Assembly: GCA_964019055.1 (NCBI GenBank)
Contig: OZ025207.1
Location: 4,169,001-4,233,000 of the forward strand
Direction: 5' to 3'
DNA length: 64,000 nt
From: Anthopleura xanthogrammica
Taxonomy: Eukaryota; Cnidaria; Anthozoa; Actiniaria; Actiniidae
The translations under genes were made by a program, and so were the position numbers. How positions within the stretch are numbered: the first letter of the stretch is position 1; each line of letters opens with the position of its first letter. This document shows, in pieces, positions 49,101 through 61,100 of this stretch. Below the pieces are notes generated by a model, which did not search any database, was not told where the DNA came from, and worked only from the letters and a program-made list of their open reading frames with translations.

Positions 49101-52100
49101 TTATGAATATAGTGGTTAGCTCTATGGGGACATATAAGCGTAATTGTGAAGTTTGGATATTATATAGGTTAAGATATACTTGGCAGATTGTCAATATTGT
49201 ACGTAAATTATTTTACTCCAGATATTAATGAATGTGAGAAAAATCCATGTCAAAACGGTGGAACGTGCGCAAACACTGCTGGGAGCTATAGGTGCAGCTG
49301 TGATCCTGGTTGGCAAGGACAACATTGTGATCAAGGTGAGTTACATCTCCCATTGGGTATTATGCTTTCTTTATCTCGTGTTTTTTGTTTATTTTGCATG
49401 TCATGGTTGTAGTTGTAATGATTGTTAATATAGAAGTCAACGTTTCAATGTAAAAGTACTCTTTCATTATTAAAAGTGCATCGGAACGGTTTGCCAACAG
49501 ATATCAATGAATGTAATCAAAGTCCATGCCAAAATGGTGGAACATGCACAAATACTGCAGGAAGTTACGCTTGCACCTGTGTTCCTGGTTGGGAAGGACA
49601 ACATTGTGATCAAGGTGAGTAAAATCTGTCATAGGTTTAGTGTTTTCTTTTTCTCGGGTTTTGGTTGTTGTTGATGTCATGGTTGTAGTTGGAATCGTCG
49701 TTGGTGTTAATAGAAGGCAACGTTTCATTGTGAAAATACTCTTTGATTATTATTGTGTGTCCGCACGGTCTGCCAACAGATATCAATGAATGTGATCAAA
49801 GTCCATGCCAAAATGGTGGAACATGCACAAATACTGCAGGAAGTTACGCTTGCACCTGTGTTCCTGGTTGGGAAGGACAACATTGTGATCAAGGTCAGTA
49901 AAATCTGTCATAGGTTTAGTGGTTTCTTTATCTCGGGTTTTGGTTGTTGTTGATGTCATGGTTGTAGTTGGATTCGTTGTTGGTGTTAATAGAAGGCAAC
50001 GTTTCATTGTAAAAGTACTCTTTGATTATTATTGTGTGTCCGCACGGTTTGCCAACAGATATCAATGAATGTGATCAAAGTCCATGCCAAAATGGTGGAA
50101 CATGCACAAATACTGCAGGAAGTTACGCTTGCACCTGTGTTCCTGGTTGGGAAGGACAACATTGTGATCAAGGTGAGTAAAATCTCGTATTGGTTTAGTG
50201 CTTTCTTTCTCTCGGGTTTTTGTTGTTGTTGATGTCATGGTTGTAGTTGGATTCGTTGTTGGTGTTAATAGAAGGCAACGTTTCATTGTGAAAATACTCT
50301 TTGATTATTATTGTGTGTCCGCACGGTCTTTCAACAGATATCAATGAATGTGATCAAAGTCCATGCCAAAATGGTGGAACATGCACAAATACTGCAGGAA
50401 GTTACGCTTGCACGTGTGTTCCTGGTTGGGAAGGACAACATTGTGATCAAGGTCAGTAAAATCTCACATGGTTTTCATGTTTTCTTTATCTGCTTTTTAA
50501 AAATCCTTGATGTGGCTGTGAACATTATGAATATAGTGGTTATCTGTATGGGGACATATAAGCGTAATTGTGAAGTTTGGATTTTATATAGGTTAAGATA
50601 TACGTGGCAGATTGTCAAAATTGTACGTAAATTATTTTGCTGCAGATATTAATGAATGTGAGAAAAATCCATGTCAAAACGGTGGAACGTGCGCAAACAC
50701 TGCTGGGAGCTATACGTGCAGTTGTGATCCTGGTTGGCAAGGACAACATTGTGATCAAGGTGAGTTACATCTCCCATTGGGTATTATGCTTTCTTTATCT
50801 CGTGTTTTTTGTTTATTTTGCATTTCATGGTTGTAGTTGTAATGATTGTTAATATAGAAGTCAACGTTTCAATGTAAAAGTACTCTTTCATTATTAAAAG
50901 TGCATCGGAACGGTTTGCCAACAGATATCAATGAATGTAATCAAAGTCCATGCCAAAATGGTGGAACATGCACAAATACTGCAGGAAGTTACGCTTGCAC
51001 CTGTGTTCCTGGTTGGGAAGGACAACATTGTGATCAAGGTGAGTAAAATCTGTCATAGGTTTAGTGTTTTCTTTTTCTCGGGTTTTGGTTGTTGTTGATG
51101 TCATGGTTGTAGTTGGAATCGTCGTTGGTGTTAATAGAAGGCAACGTTTCATTGTGAAAATACTCTTTGATTATTATTGTGTGTCCGCACGGTCTGCCAA
51201 CAGATATCAATGAATGTGATCAAAGTCCATGCCAAAATGGTGGAACATGCACAAATACTGCAGGAAGTTACGCTTGCACCTGTGTTCCTGGTTGGGAAGG
51301 ACAACATTGTGATCAAGGTCAGTAAAATCTGTCATAGGTTTAGTGGTTTCTTTATCTCGGGTTTTGGTTGTTGTTGATGTCATGGTTGTAGTTGGATTCG
51401 TTGTTGGTGTTAATAGAAGGCAACGTTTCATTGTAAAAGTACTCTTTGATTATTATTGTGTGTCCGCACGGTTTGCCAACAGATATCAATGAATGTGATC
51501 AAAGTCCATGCCAAAATGGTGGAACATGCACAAATACTGCAGGAAGTTACGCTTGCACCTGTGTTCCTGGTTGGGAAGGACAACATTGTGATCAAGGTGA
51601 GTAAAATCTCGTATTGGTTTAGTGCTTTCTTTCTCTCGGGTTTTTGTTGTTGTTGATGTCATGGTTGTAGTTGGATTCGTTGTTGGTGTTAATAGAAGGC
51701 AACGTTTCATTGTGAAAATACTCTTTGATTATTATTGTGTGTCCGCACGGTCTTTCAACAGATATCAATGAATGTGATCAAAGTCCATGCCAAAATGGTG
51801 GAACATGCACAAATACTGCAGGAAGTTACGCTTGCACGTGTGTTCCTGGTTGGGAAGGACAACATTGTGATCAAGGTCAGTAAAATCTCACATGGTTTTC
51901 ATGTTTTCTTTATCTGCTTTTTAAAAATCCTTGATGTGGCTGTGAACATTATGAATATAGTGGTTATCTGTATGGGGACATATAAGCGTAATTGTGAAGT
52001 TTGGATTTTATATAGGTTAAGATATACGTGGCAGATTGTCAAAATTGTACGTAAATTATTTTGCTGCAGATATTAATGAATGTGAGAAAAATCCATGTCA

Positions 52101-55100
52101 AAACGGTGGAACGTGCGCAAACACTGCTGGGAGCTATACGTGCAGTTGTGATCCTGGTTGGCAAGGACAACATTGTGATCAAGGTGAGTTACATCTCCCA
52201 TTGGGTATTATGCTTTCTTTATCTCGTGTTTTTTGTTTATTTTGCATTTCATGGTTGTAGTTGTAATGATTGTTAATATAGAAGTCAACGTTTCAATGTA
52301 AAAGTACTCTTTCATTATTAAAAGTGCATCGGAACGGTTTGCCAACAGATATCAATGAATGTGATCAAAGTCCATGCGAAAATGGTGGAACATGCACAAA
52401 TACTGCAGGAAGTTACGCTTGCACGTGTGTTCCTGGTTGGGAAGGACAACATTGTGATCAAGGTCAGTTAAATTTCGTATTGGTTTAGTGCTTTCTTTTT
52501 CTCGGGTTTTGGTTGTTGTTGATGTCATGGTTGTAGTTGGATTCGTTGTTGGTGTTAATAGAAGGCAACGTTTCATTGTGAAAATACTCTTTGATTTTTA
52601 TTGTGTTTCCTCACGGTCTGCCAACAGATATCAATGAATGTGATCAAAGTCCATGCCAAAATGGTGGAACATGCACAAATACTGCAGGAAGTTACGCTTG
52701 CACCTGTGTTCCTGGTTGGGAAGGACAACATTGTGATCAAGGTCAGTAAAATCTGTCATAGGTTTAGTGGTTTCTTTATCTCGGGTTTTGGTTGTTGTTG
52801 ATGTCATGGTTGTAGTTGGATTCGTTGTTGGTGTTAATAGAAGGCAACGTTTCATTGTAAAAGTACTCTTTGATTATTATTGTGTGTCCGCACGGTTTGC
52901 CAACAGATATCAATGAATGTGATCAAAGTCCATGCCAAAATGGTGGAACATGCACAAATACTGCAGGAAGTTACGCTTGCACCTGTGTTCCTGGTTGGGA
53001 AGGACAACATTGTGATCAAGGTGAGTAAAATCTCGTATTGGTTTAGTGCTTTCTTTCTCTCGGGTTTTTGTTGTTGTTGATGTCATGGTTGTAGTTGGAT
53101 TCGTTGTTGGTGTTAATAGAAGGCAACGTTTCATTGTGAAAATACTCTTTGATTTTTATTGTGTGTCCGCACGGTCTTTCAACAGATATCAATGAATGTG
53201 ATCAAAGTCCATGCCAAAATGGTGGAACATGCACAAATACTGCAGGAAGTTACGCTTGCACCTGTGTTCCTGGTTGGGAAGGACAACATTGTGATCAAGG
53301 TCAGTATAATCTCACATGGTTTTCATGTTTTCTTAATCTGCTTTTTAAAAATCCTTGATGTGGCTGTGAACATTATGAATATAGTGGTTATCTCTATGGG
53401 GACATATAAGCGTAATTGTGAAGTTTGGATATTATATAGGTTAAGATATACGTGGCAGATTGTCAAAATTGTACGTAAATTATTTTGCTGCAGATATTAA
53501 TGAATGTGAGAAAAATCCATGTCAAAACGGTGGAACGTGCGCAAACACTGCTGGGAGCTATACGTGCAGTTGTGATCCTGGTTGGCAAGGACAACATTGT
53601 GATCAAGGTGAGTTACATCTCCCATTGGGTATTATGCTTTCTTTATCTCGTGTTTTTTGTTTATTTTGCATTTCATGGTTGTAGTTGTAATGATTGTTAA
53701 TATAGAAGTCAACGTTTCAATGTAAAAGTACTCTTTCATTATTAAAAGTGCATCGGAACGGTTTGCCAACAGATATCAATGAATGTGATCAAAGTCCATG
53801 CGAAAATGGTGGAACATGCACAAATACTGCAGGAAGTTACGCTTGCACGTGTGTTCCTGGTTGGGAAGGACAACATTGTGATCAAGGTCAGTTAAATTTC
53901 GTATTGGTTTAGTGCTTTCTTTTTCTCGGGTTTTGGTTGTTGTTGATGTCATGGTTGTAGTTGGAATCGTCGTTGGTGTTAATAGAAGGCAACGTTTCAT
54001 TGTGAAAATACTCTTTGATTTTTATTGTGTTTCCTCACGGTCTGCCAACAGATATCAATGAATGTGATCAAAGTCCATGCCAAAATGGTGGAACATGCAC
54101 AAATACTGCAGGAAGTTACGCTTGCACGTGTGTTCCTGGTTGGGAAGGACAACATTGTAATCAAGGTCAGTAAAATCTGTCATAGGTTTAGTGGTTTCTT
54201 TATCTCGGGTTTTGGTTGTTGTTGATGTCATGGTTGTAGTTGGATTCGTTGTTGGTGTTAATAGAAGGCAACGTTTCATTGTAAAAGTACTCTTTGATTA
54301 TTATTGTGTGTCCGCACGGTTTGCCAACAGATATCAATGAATGTGATCAAAGTCCATGCCAAAATGGTGGAACATGCACAAATACTGCAGGAAGTTACGC
54401 TTGCACCTGTGTTCCTGGTTGGGAAGGACAACATTGTGATCAAGGTCAGTAAAATCTCGTATTGGTTTAGTGCTTTCTTTCTCTCGGGTTTTTGTTGTTG
54501 TTGATGTCATGGTTGTAGTTGGATTCGTTGTTGGTGTTAATAGAAGGCAACGTTTCATTGTGAAAATACTCTTTGATTTTTATTGTGTTTCCTCACGGTC
54601 TGCCAACAGATATCAATGAATGTGATCAAAGTCCATGCCAAAATGGTGGAACATGCACAAATACTGCAGGAAGTTACGCTTGCACGTGTGTTCCTGGTTG
54701 GGAAGGACAACATTGTGATCAAGGTCAGTAAAATCTCACATGGTTTTCATGTTTTCTTAATCTGCTTTTTAAAAATCATTGATGTGGCTGTGAACATTAT
54801 GAATATAGTGGTTATCTGTATGGGGACATATAAGCGTAATTGTGAAGTTTGGATTTTATATAGGTTAAGATATACGTGGCAGATTGTCAAAATTGTACGT
54901 AAATTATTTTGCTGCAGATATTAATGAATGTGAGAAAAATCCATGTCAAAACGGTGGAACGTGCGCAAACACTGCTGGGAGCTATACGTGCAGCTGTGAT
55001 CCTGGTTGGCAAGGACAACATTGTGATCAAGGTGAGTTACATCTCCCATTGGGTATTATGCTTTCTTTATCTCGTGCTTTTTGTTTATTTTGCATTTCAT

Positions 55101-58100
55101 GGTTGTAGTTGTAATGATTGTTAATATAGAAGTCAACGTTTCATTGTAAAAGTACTCTTTCATTATTAAAAGTGCATCGGAACGGTTTGCCAACAGATAT
55201 CAATGAATGTAATCAAAGTCCATGCCAAAATGGTGGAACATGCACAAATACTGCAGGAAGTTACGCTTGCACGTGTGTTCCTGGTTGGGAAGGACAACAT
55301 TGTGATCAAGGTCAGTAAAATCTGTCATAGGTTTAGTGTTTTCTTTTTCTCGGGTTTTTGTTGTTGTTGATGTCATGGTTGTAGTTGGATTCGTCGTTGG
55401 TGTTAATAGAAGGCAACGTTTCATTGTGAAAATACTCTTTGATTATTATTGTGTGTCCGCACGGTCTGCCAACAGATATCAATGAATGTGATCAAAGTCC
55501 ATGCCAAAATGGTGGAACATGCACAAATACTGCAGGAAGTTACGCTTGCACGTGTGTTCCTGGTTGGGAAGGACAACATTGTGATCAAGGTCAGTTAAAT
55601 TTCGTATTGGTTTAGTGCTTTCTTTCTCTCGGGTTTTTGTTGTTGTTGATGTCATGGTTGTAGTTGGATTCGTTGTTGGTGTTAATAGAAGGCAACGTTT
55701 CATTGTGAAAATACTCTTTGATTTTTATTGTGTTTCCTCACGGTCTGCCAACAGATATCAATGAATGTGATCAAAGTCCATGCCAAAATGGTGGAACATG
55801 CACAAATACTGCAGGAAGTTACGCTTGCACGTGTGTTCCTGGTTGGGAAGGACAACATTGTGATCAAGGTCAGTAAAATCTCACATGGTTTTCATGTTTT
55901 CTTAACCCTTTGACTCTTGGAGGTTTTTGAGGTTTTTCAGTGTTTTTGTGGACGTAAACGTTCTCCAAGCCCTAGCAAGACCATATTTGGAGTTTTGATT
56001 GACACTGTCGGTTTTTTATGTAAATGAGGGATGACGTTTACTGGCTGCATAATTAGTTCCCGCTTGAAGCCGTTCTTCTTGGAATTCGGCTGCCTTGTTT
56101 TCGACTATTTTCGAAAACCAGAGATTTTGAGAGCCATTTTGTTCATCTATGGAGTGCTGGAGGGCATCATTAAGCCCCAAGACAGCTTAAATCAGCATGA
56201 TCTCGAAGAACTGAGATTATGCAAGGGATTTTAGCGTCAAAAGTTCGTAGATCATGTACATTCTTACGAGTTAGAATTTTTGGCGCGATTATGCTATGAG
56301 CTCTGAAACGATGAACAACCAGGACCTACTGAGGCATTTTATTTTATATTTGGCTTGTGGAGAATGCTCTGAAGCTGATATTTGGGAAGTAGGACCTAGT
56401 GGCTCGACACTTATAAAAAATTCTTGAAATGTGGGGGCGGACTACTTTCCTGTTGAAAAAAATCGTATTTTTCCCAGAATGCATTGCGAAAGAGAGTAGT
56501 GAAAATCGATAAGCGATGAAATGGGTCGAAGAAAAGGGCTGTCGCTCGCCGTGGGGAAGGAATTGATGGAAAAAAAAGCACTAAAAGCCAAGTACTAGGT
56601 CCAAACTATCCTGTGTAAGAGTATTGTTTGAGTAGAAATAAAAATTGCATGGAAAACGATGCGATGAAAAAGCGTGATTGTTGGCTTTGGGAAATGACGT
56701 CAAAAACAGTGGTTTTTGGTCTTCCAAAAATGTCTAAAGTTTTTTACGTTCTAATTTTGGACATTTGTGCAGGTTTTTTGATTTTAAAAGTTGTTCTGTT
56801 TGCTAGTTAAAATTTTAGACTGGTATTTAGGTCAACTTGATCAAAATTGTTGAAGCTGAAATTTTTCATTTAAGGTGCGTTTTTTACGGGCGGTTTCGGA
56901 TGCCGTAGGAGTGAAAGGGTTAATCTGCTTTTTAAAAATCATTGATGTGGCTGTGAACATTATGAAAATAGTGGTTTGTATATGGAAAACACATAAGCTG
57001 TATTTCAAAACTTGGATTTAGTTGGCTTAAGATATGTGATGTTTTTTAAGTGTATCGCTCTAGATGTCAATGAATGTGTGAGAATTCCATAAAAAAATGG
57101 TGGAACGTGCACAAATAATGCTGGAAGATTTTAGATTTTAGATTTTAAAAGTCGTTAGTTTTGTACTTTATAAGTCTTTAGTTCATATGCGCCACGTCGT
57201 TAGTTGCTACGCAATACAATTCGCGATTTTTATTGTTTGAACTCTTTAGTTTTTACGTCGGATTATTATTAATGCTTTATACATTTTACTAAATACGTTT
57301 TTGTATGACTGTTCAAAGCTTTTTTCGGGTTATCGCAGTAGCTTTGGTATGAGTTTCGTACGCGTAACCTGTCTCGGGTGTGTTACGCGGATTATCGCGT
57401 TATCGTTAGCGGTTCTTCCTAGTAATTTTTTAGTTACAAACATCTTTTCTTTTTCACGTTTACGTTTACACGTTTCGTCTATGCGGTGTTTGATTGCAAA
57501 ACTTCTCGGTTGTCACAAAACCGAAGGGTATGTTGTTTTTGTTCAGTTGTCTGGAGAATTTTTACAACTGATTGTGTTTTTTTTTTTTGATGTTGTCAGA
57601 CGTGGATGAGTGTCAAGCAAATCCATGCCAAAACCAAGGAACATGTACAAATTCTGCCGGGGGCTACAACTGTAGTTGCGTGGACGGATGGCAGGGCAAG
57701 CACTGCGAACAAGGTTTGATGATTGTGCATGGAATTGTTGCATGTGTCTGTGTTGTGGTTGATGTTAAGATATATAGGGTTAGGGGAAAGAAGGTTTGGA
57801 CGCTGCAAAGTGCTGTCCATGATTTGGACTTCGATGCTATGATAGTAGAACGTGAGCTGAAGTGAACGCGCCTGTTTTCTTCTAGACGTGGACGAGTGTC
57901 TCCTGAATCCTTGTGAAAACGAAGGAAACTGTACGAATACGGCAGGCAGTTACAAATGCACCTGCAAACCAGGATGGAAAGCACAGCACTGCGATGAAGG
58001 TAAGTGTTGCTATTGTTAGTGTTATTGTTGCCATCAGTGGTATCCTTGTTATCGTGCTCGTTGTAATCGTTATCAATGGAAAATGATTGTGTTGGTTATG

Positions 58101-61100
58101 TTCATGTTGATCATCATCACCCTGATAATCATTTGTGTGATTATTATCGTCATCATTTTTGCCTTAATTTTCATTGTTGTCGTTCTTTCGGTGGTCATTA
58201 TGTTTGTGAATGTCATTATCATGATTTGATGGTCACTGTTTTCGTTCTCATTTTCATTTTCGACACTGGTGATTGGTAGATTGCGTGAATTTTGATGAGC
58301 TGTTAATAGGCGTTGCTGATGTTTCTGTTGGTCGGAGCCCTCCAATTTTATTGAGGGCGGTTTGGTTTGTCTGGAGAGTGGTTCCAAAGATTTGCTTTTG
58401 TATGTTTACGTAGATGTCAACGAGTGTCTGGCAGAGCCATGTGCAAACCAAGGAACCTGCATTAATTCTAATGGCAGTTATTCGTGCGTATGCGTAGAGG
58501 GTTGGCAGGGAATGCATTGTGATGAAGGTGAGTGCGTCGATGTGTTGGTAGGCTGAAGCATTTGATTTGACAAGCGGCAGAAAGTGTGTTGGGTGTTGAT
58601 TGTGGTTGAACGTGGGGCTAACATGATGCTTTGGAACTTTTCGTTTCAAGATGTTGACGAGTGTTTGAAGAATCCGTGTCAAAATCAAGGAACATGTACA
58701 AATACTGCTGGAAGTTACAGCTGCAGCTGCGAGGTGGGATGGCAGGCACAGCACTGTGATGAAGACGTGGACGAGTGTGCGAAGGATCCCTGCGCAAACC
58801 AAGGAACATGCACCAACTTCGCTGGGGGCTACAACTGCACGTGCGCCTGGGGATGGCAGGGGCATGACTGTGATCAGGACATAGATGAATGTGTTGAGAA
58901 TCCGTGTCTTCACGAAGGCAATTGTACGAATACCGTGGGGAATTTTACCTGTGCGTGCACAGTTGGCTGGCAAGGCCACACGTGTCAGCATGAAATCAAC
59001 GAGTGTGTTTCCAATCCGTGTCAACACAATGGAACGTGTACCGACCTCATAGGCAGATACTCGTGCGCATGCATAGTCGGTTGGAAAGGCAGCAACTGCG
59101 AGGAGGATGTGGACGAGTGTCTTAACAGGCCATGCCTGAACCGAGGAGCATGCATCAATTCCGCTGGCAGTTACTCGTGCGCATGCACTGCTGGATGGCA
59201 GGGCAAGCATTGTGATCAAGATGTCAACGAGTGTCTGAGCGAGCCGTGCCAGAACAACGGAACGTGTCGTAATGCGGTCGGCAGTTACACTTGCGCATGC
59301 CAATCAGGGTGGCAGGGACAGGACTGCGATCAAGACGTAGACGAGTGTCTGAACGAGCCATGCCAGAATCAAGGAACATGCACTAATTCTGTGGGCAGTT
59401 ACCAATGCAGTTGCGTGGCCGGATGGCAGGCACACGACTGCGATGAGGATGTGGACGAGTGCGAAGCGAAACCATGCCAAAACCAAGGGACTTGCACTAA
59501 CTCTAATGGCAGCTATGCTTGTAGTTGCGCAGTGGGATGGAAGGGACAGCATTGCGAGGAAGGTAAGGATGTGTACCGCGTTGAACCCAGAAAGGCATGG
59601 AGTTGTTGTTGTTGTTGTTGTCACTGAAGTGAGCTTTTTATTTTTTTGGTTTGGTTTTAGATGTGAACGAGTGTGAGAATAACCCTTGCCAAAACCAAGG
59701 CACTTGTTGGAACTTTGCTGGTGGTTACAACTGCACATGCACCACTGGATGGTACGGCAAGAACTGCGACTTAGGTAGGTCTTTGCTTCAGCACTGGAGT
59801 GTAGAGAGGCTCTCCTTCTGTAGTGATTGATTGTTGGAGGTATTGATTGATTGTGTTTTTTTTTTTTTGATGTTGTCAGACGTGGATGAGTGTCAAGCAA
59901 ATCCATGCCAAAACCAAGGAACATGTACAAATTCTGCCGGGGGCTACAACTGTAGTTGCGTGGACGGATGGCAGGGCAAGCACTGCGAACAAGGTTTGAT
60001 GATTGTGCATGGAATTGTTGCATGTGTCTGTGTTGTGGTTGATGTTAAGATATATAGGGTTAGGGGAAAGAAGGTTTGGACGCTGCAAAGTGCTGTCCAT
60101 GATTTGGACTTCGATGCTATGATAGTAGAACGTGAGCTGAAGTGAACGCGCCTGTTTTCTTCTAGACGTGGACGAGTGTCTCCTGAATCCTTGTGAAAAC
60201 GAAGGAAACTGTACGAATACGGCAGGCAGTTACAAATGCACCTGCAAACCAGGATGGAAAGCACAGCACTGCGATGAAGGTAAGTGTTGCTATTGTTAGT
60301 GTTATTGTTGCCATCAGTGGTATCCTTGTTATCGTGCTCGTTGTAATCGTTATCAATGGAAAATGATTGTGTTGGTTATGTTCATGTTGATCATCATCAC
60401 CCTGATAATCATTTGTGTGATTATTATCGTCATCATTTTTGCCTTAATTTTCATTGTTGTCGTTCTTTCGGTGGTCATTATGTTTGTGAATGTCATTATC
60501 ATGATTTGATGGTCACTGTTTTCGTTCTCATTTTCATTTTCGACACTGGTGATTGGTAGATTGCGTGAATTTTGATGAGCTGTTAATAGGCGTTGCTGAT
60601 GTTTCTGTTGGTCGGAGCCCTCCAATTTTATTGAGGGCGGTTTGGTTTGTCTGGAGAGTGGTTCCAAAGATTTGCTTTTGTATGTTTACGTAGATGTCAA
60701 CGAGTGTCTGGCAGAGCCATGTGCAAACCAAGGAACCTGCATTAATTCTAATGGCAGTTATTCGTGCGTATGCGTAGAGGGTTGGCAGGGAATGCATTGT
60801 GATGAAGGTGAGTGCGTCGATGTGTTGGTAGGCTGAAGCATTTGATTTGACAAGCGGCAGAAAGTGTGTTGGGTGTTGATTGTGGTTGAACGTGGGGCTA
60901 ACATGATGCTTTGGAACTTTTCGTTTCAAGATGTTGACGAGTGTTTGAAGAATCCGTGTCAAAATCAAGGAACATGTACAAATACTGCTGGAAGTTACAG
61001 CTGCAGCTGCGAGGTGGGATGGCAGGCACAGCACTGTGATGAAGACGTGGACGAGTGTGCGAAGGATCCCTGCGCAAACCAAGGAACATGCACCAACTTC

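Larger units (their letters stand above)
37801..55868 (+). repeat. Higher-order cbEGF exon array (14 units, 64 exons)
   Basis: Exon plus intron form a 279-bp monomer (114 + 165). Two monomer types: V (DQSPC.., CVPGWEG) and S (EKNPC.., SCDPGWQG; acceptor intron with 39040-39225-like sequence). One S followed by 2, 3, 4 or 5 V makes a unit of 866, 1145, 1424 or 1703 bp, that is 279 x n + 308. V counts by unit are 4,4,2,3,5,4,3,3,3,4,4,4,4,3. Introns are as similar as exons, which points to recent unequal crossing-over or conversion. Confidence 0.95.

Noticed and set aside
38084..55703. Dozens of 74-codon minus-strand and 66-113-codon plus-strand out-of-frame ORFs
   Set aside because: Each recurs with the 279-bp monomer and spans exon-intron borders of the EGF array; they are shadows.
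38081..55868. CRISPR-like regular direct repeats
   Set aside because: Repeat unit is a 114-nt coding exon, spacers are homologous introns, and the DNA is eukaryotic.
57301..57609. 102-codon ORF before the second array, possible first exon with signal sequence
   Set aside because: Starts without a supported ATG context, ends out of frame with exon 57600, and has no homologue before units 2 and 3.
58254..59303. 349-codon minus-strand open frame, repeated at 60534 and 62814
   Set aside because: It is the antisense of the fused EGF exon; openness follows from the Cys-rich repeat and it crosses splice sites of the sense gene. No domain recognised.
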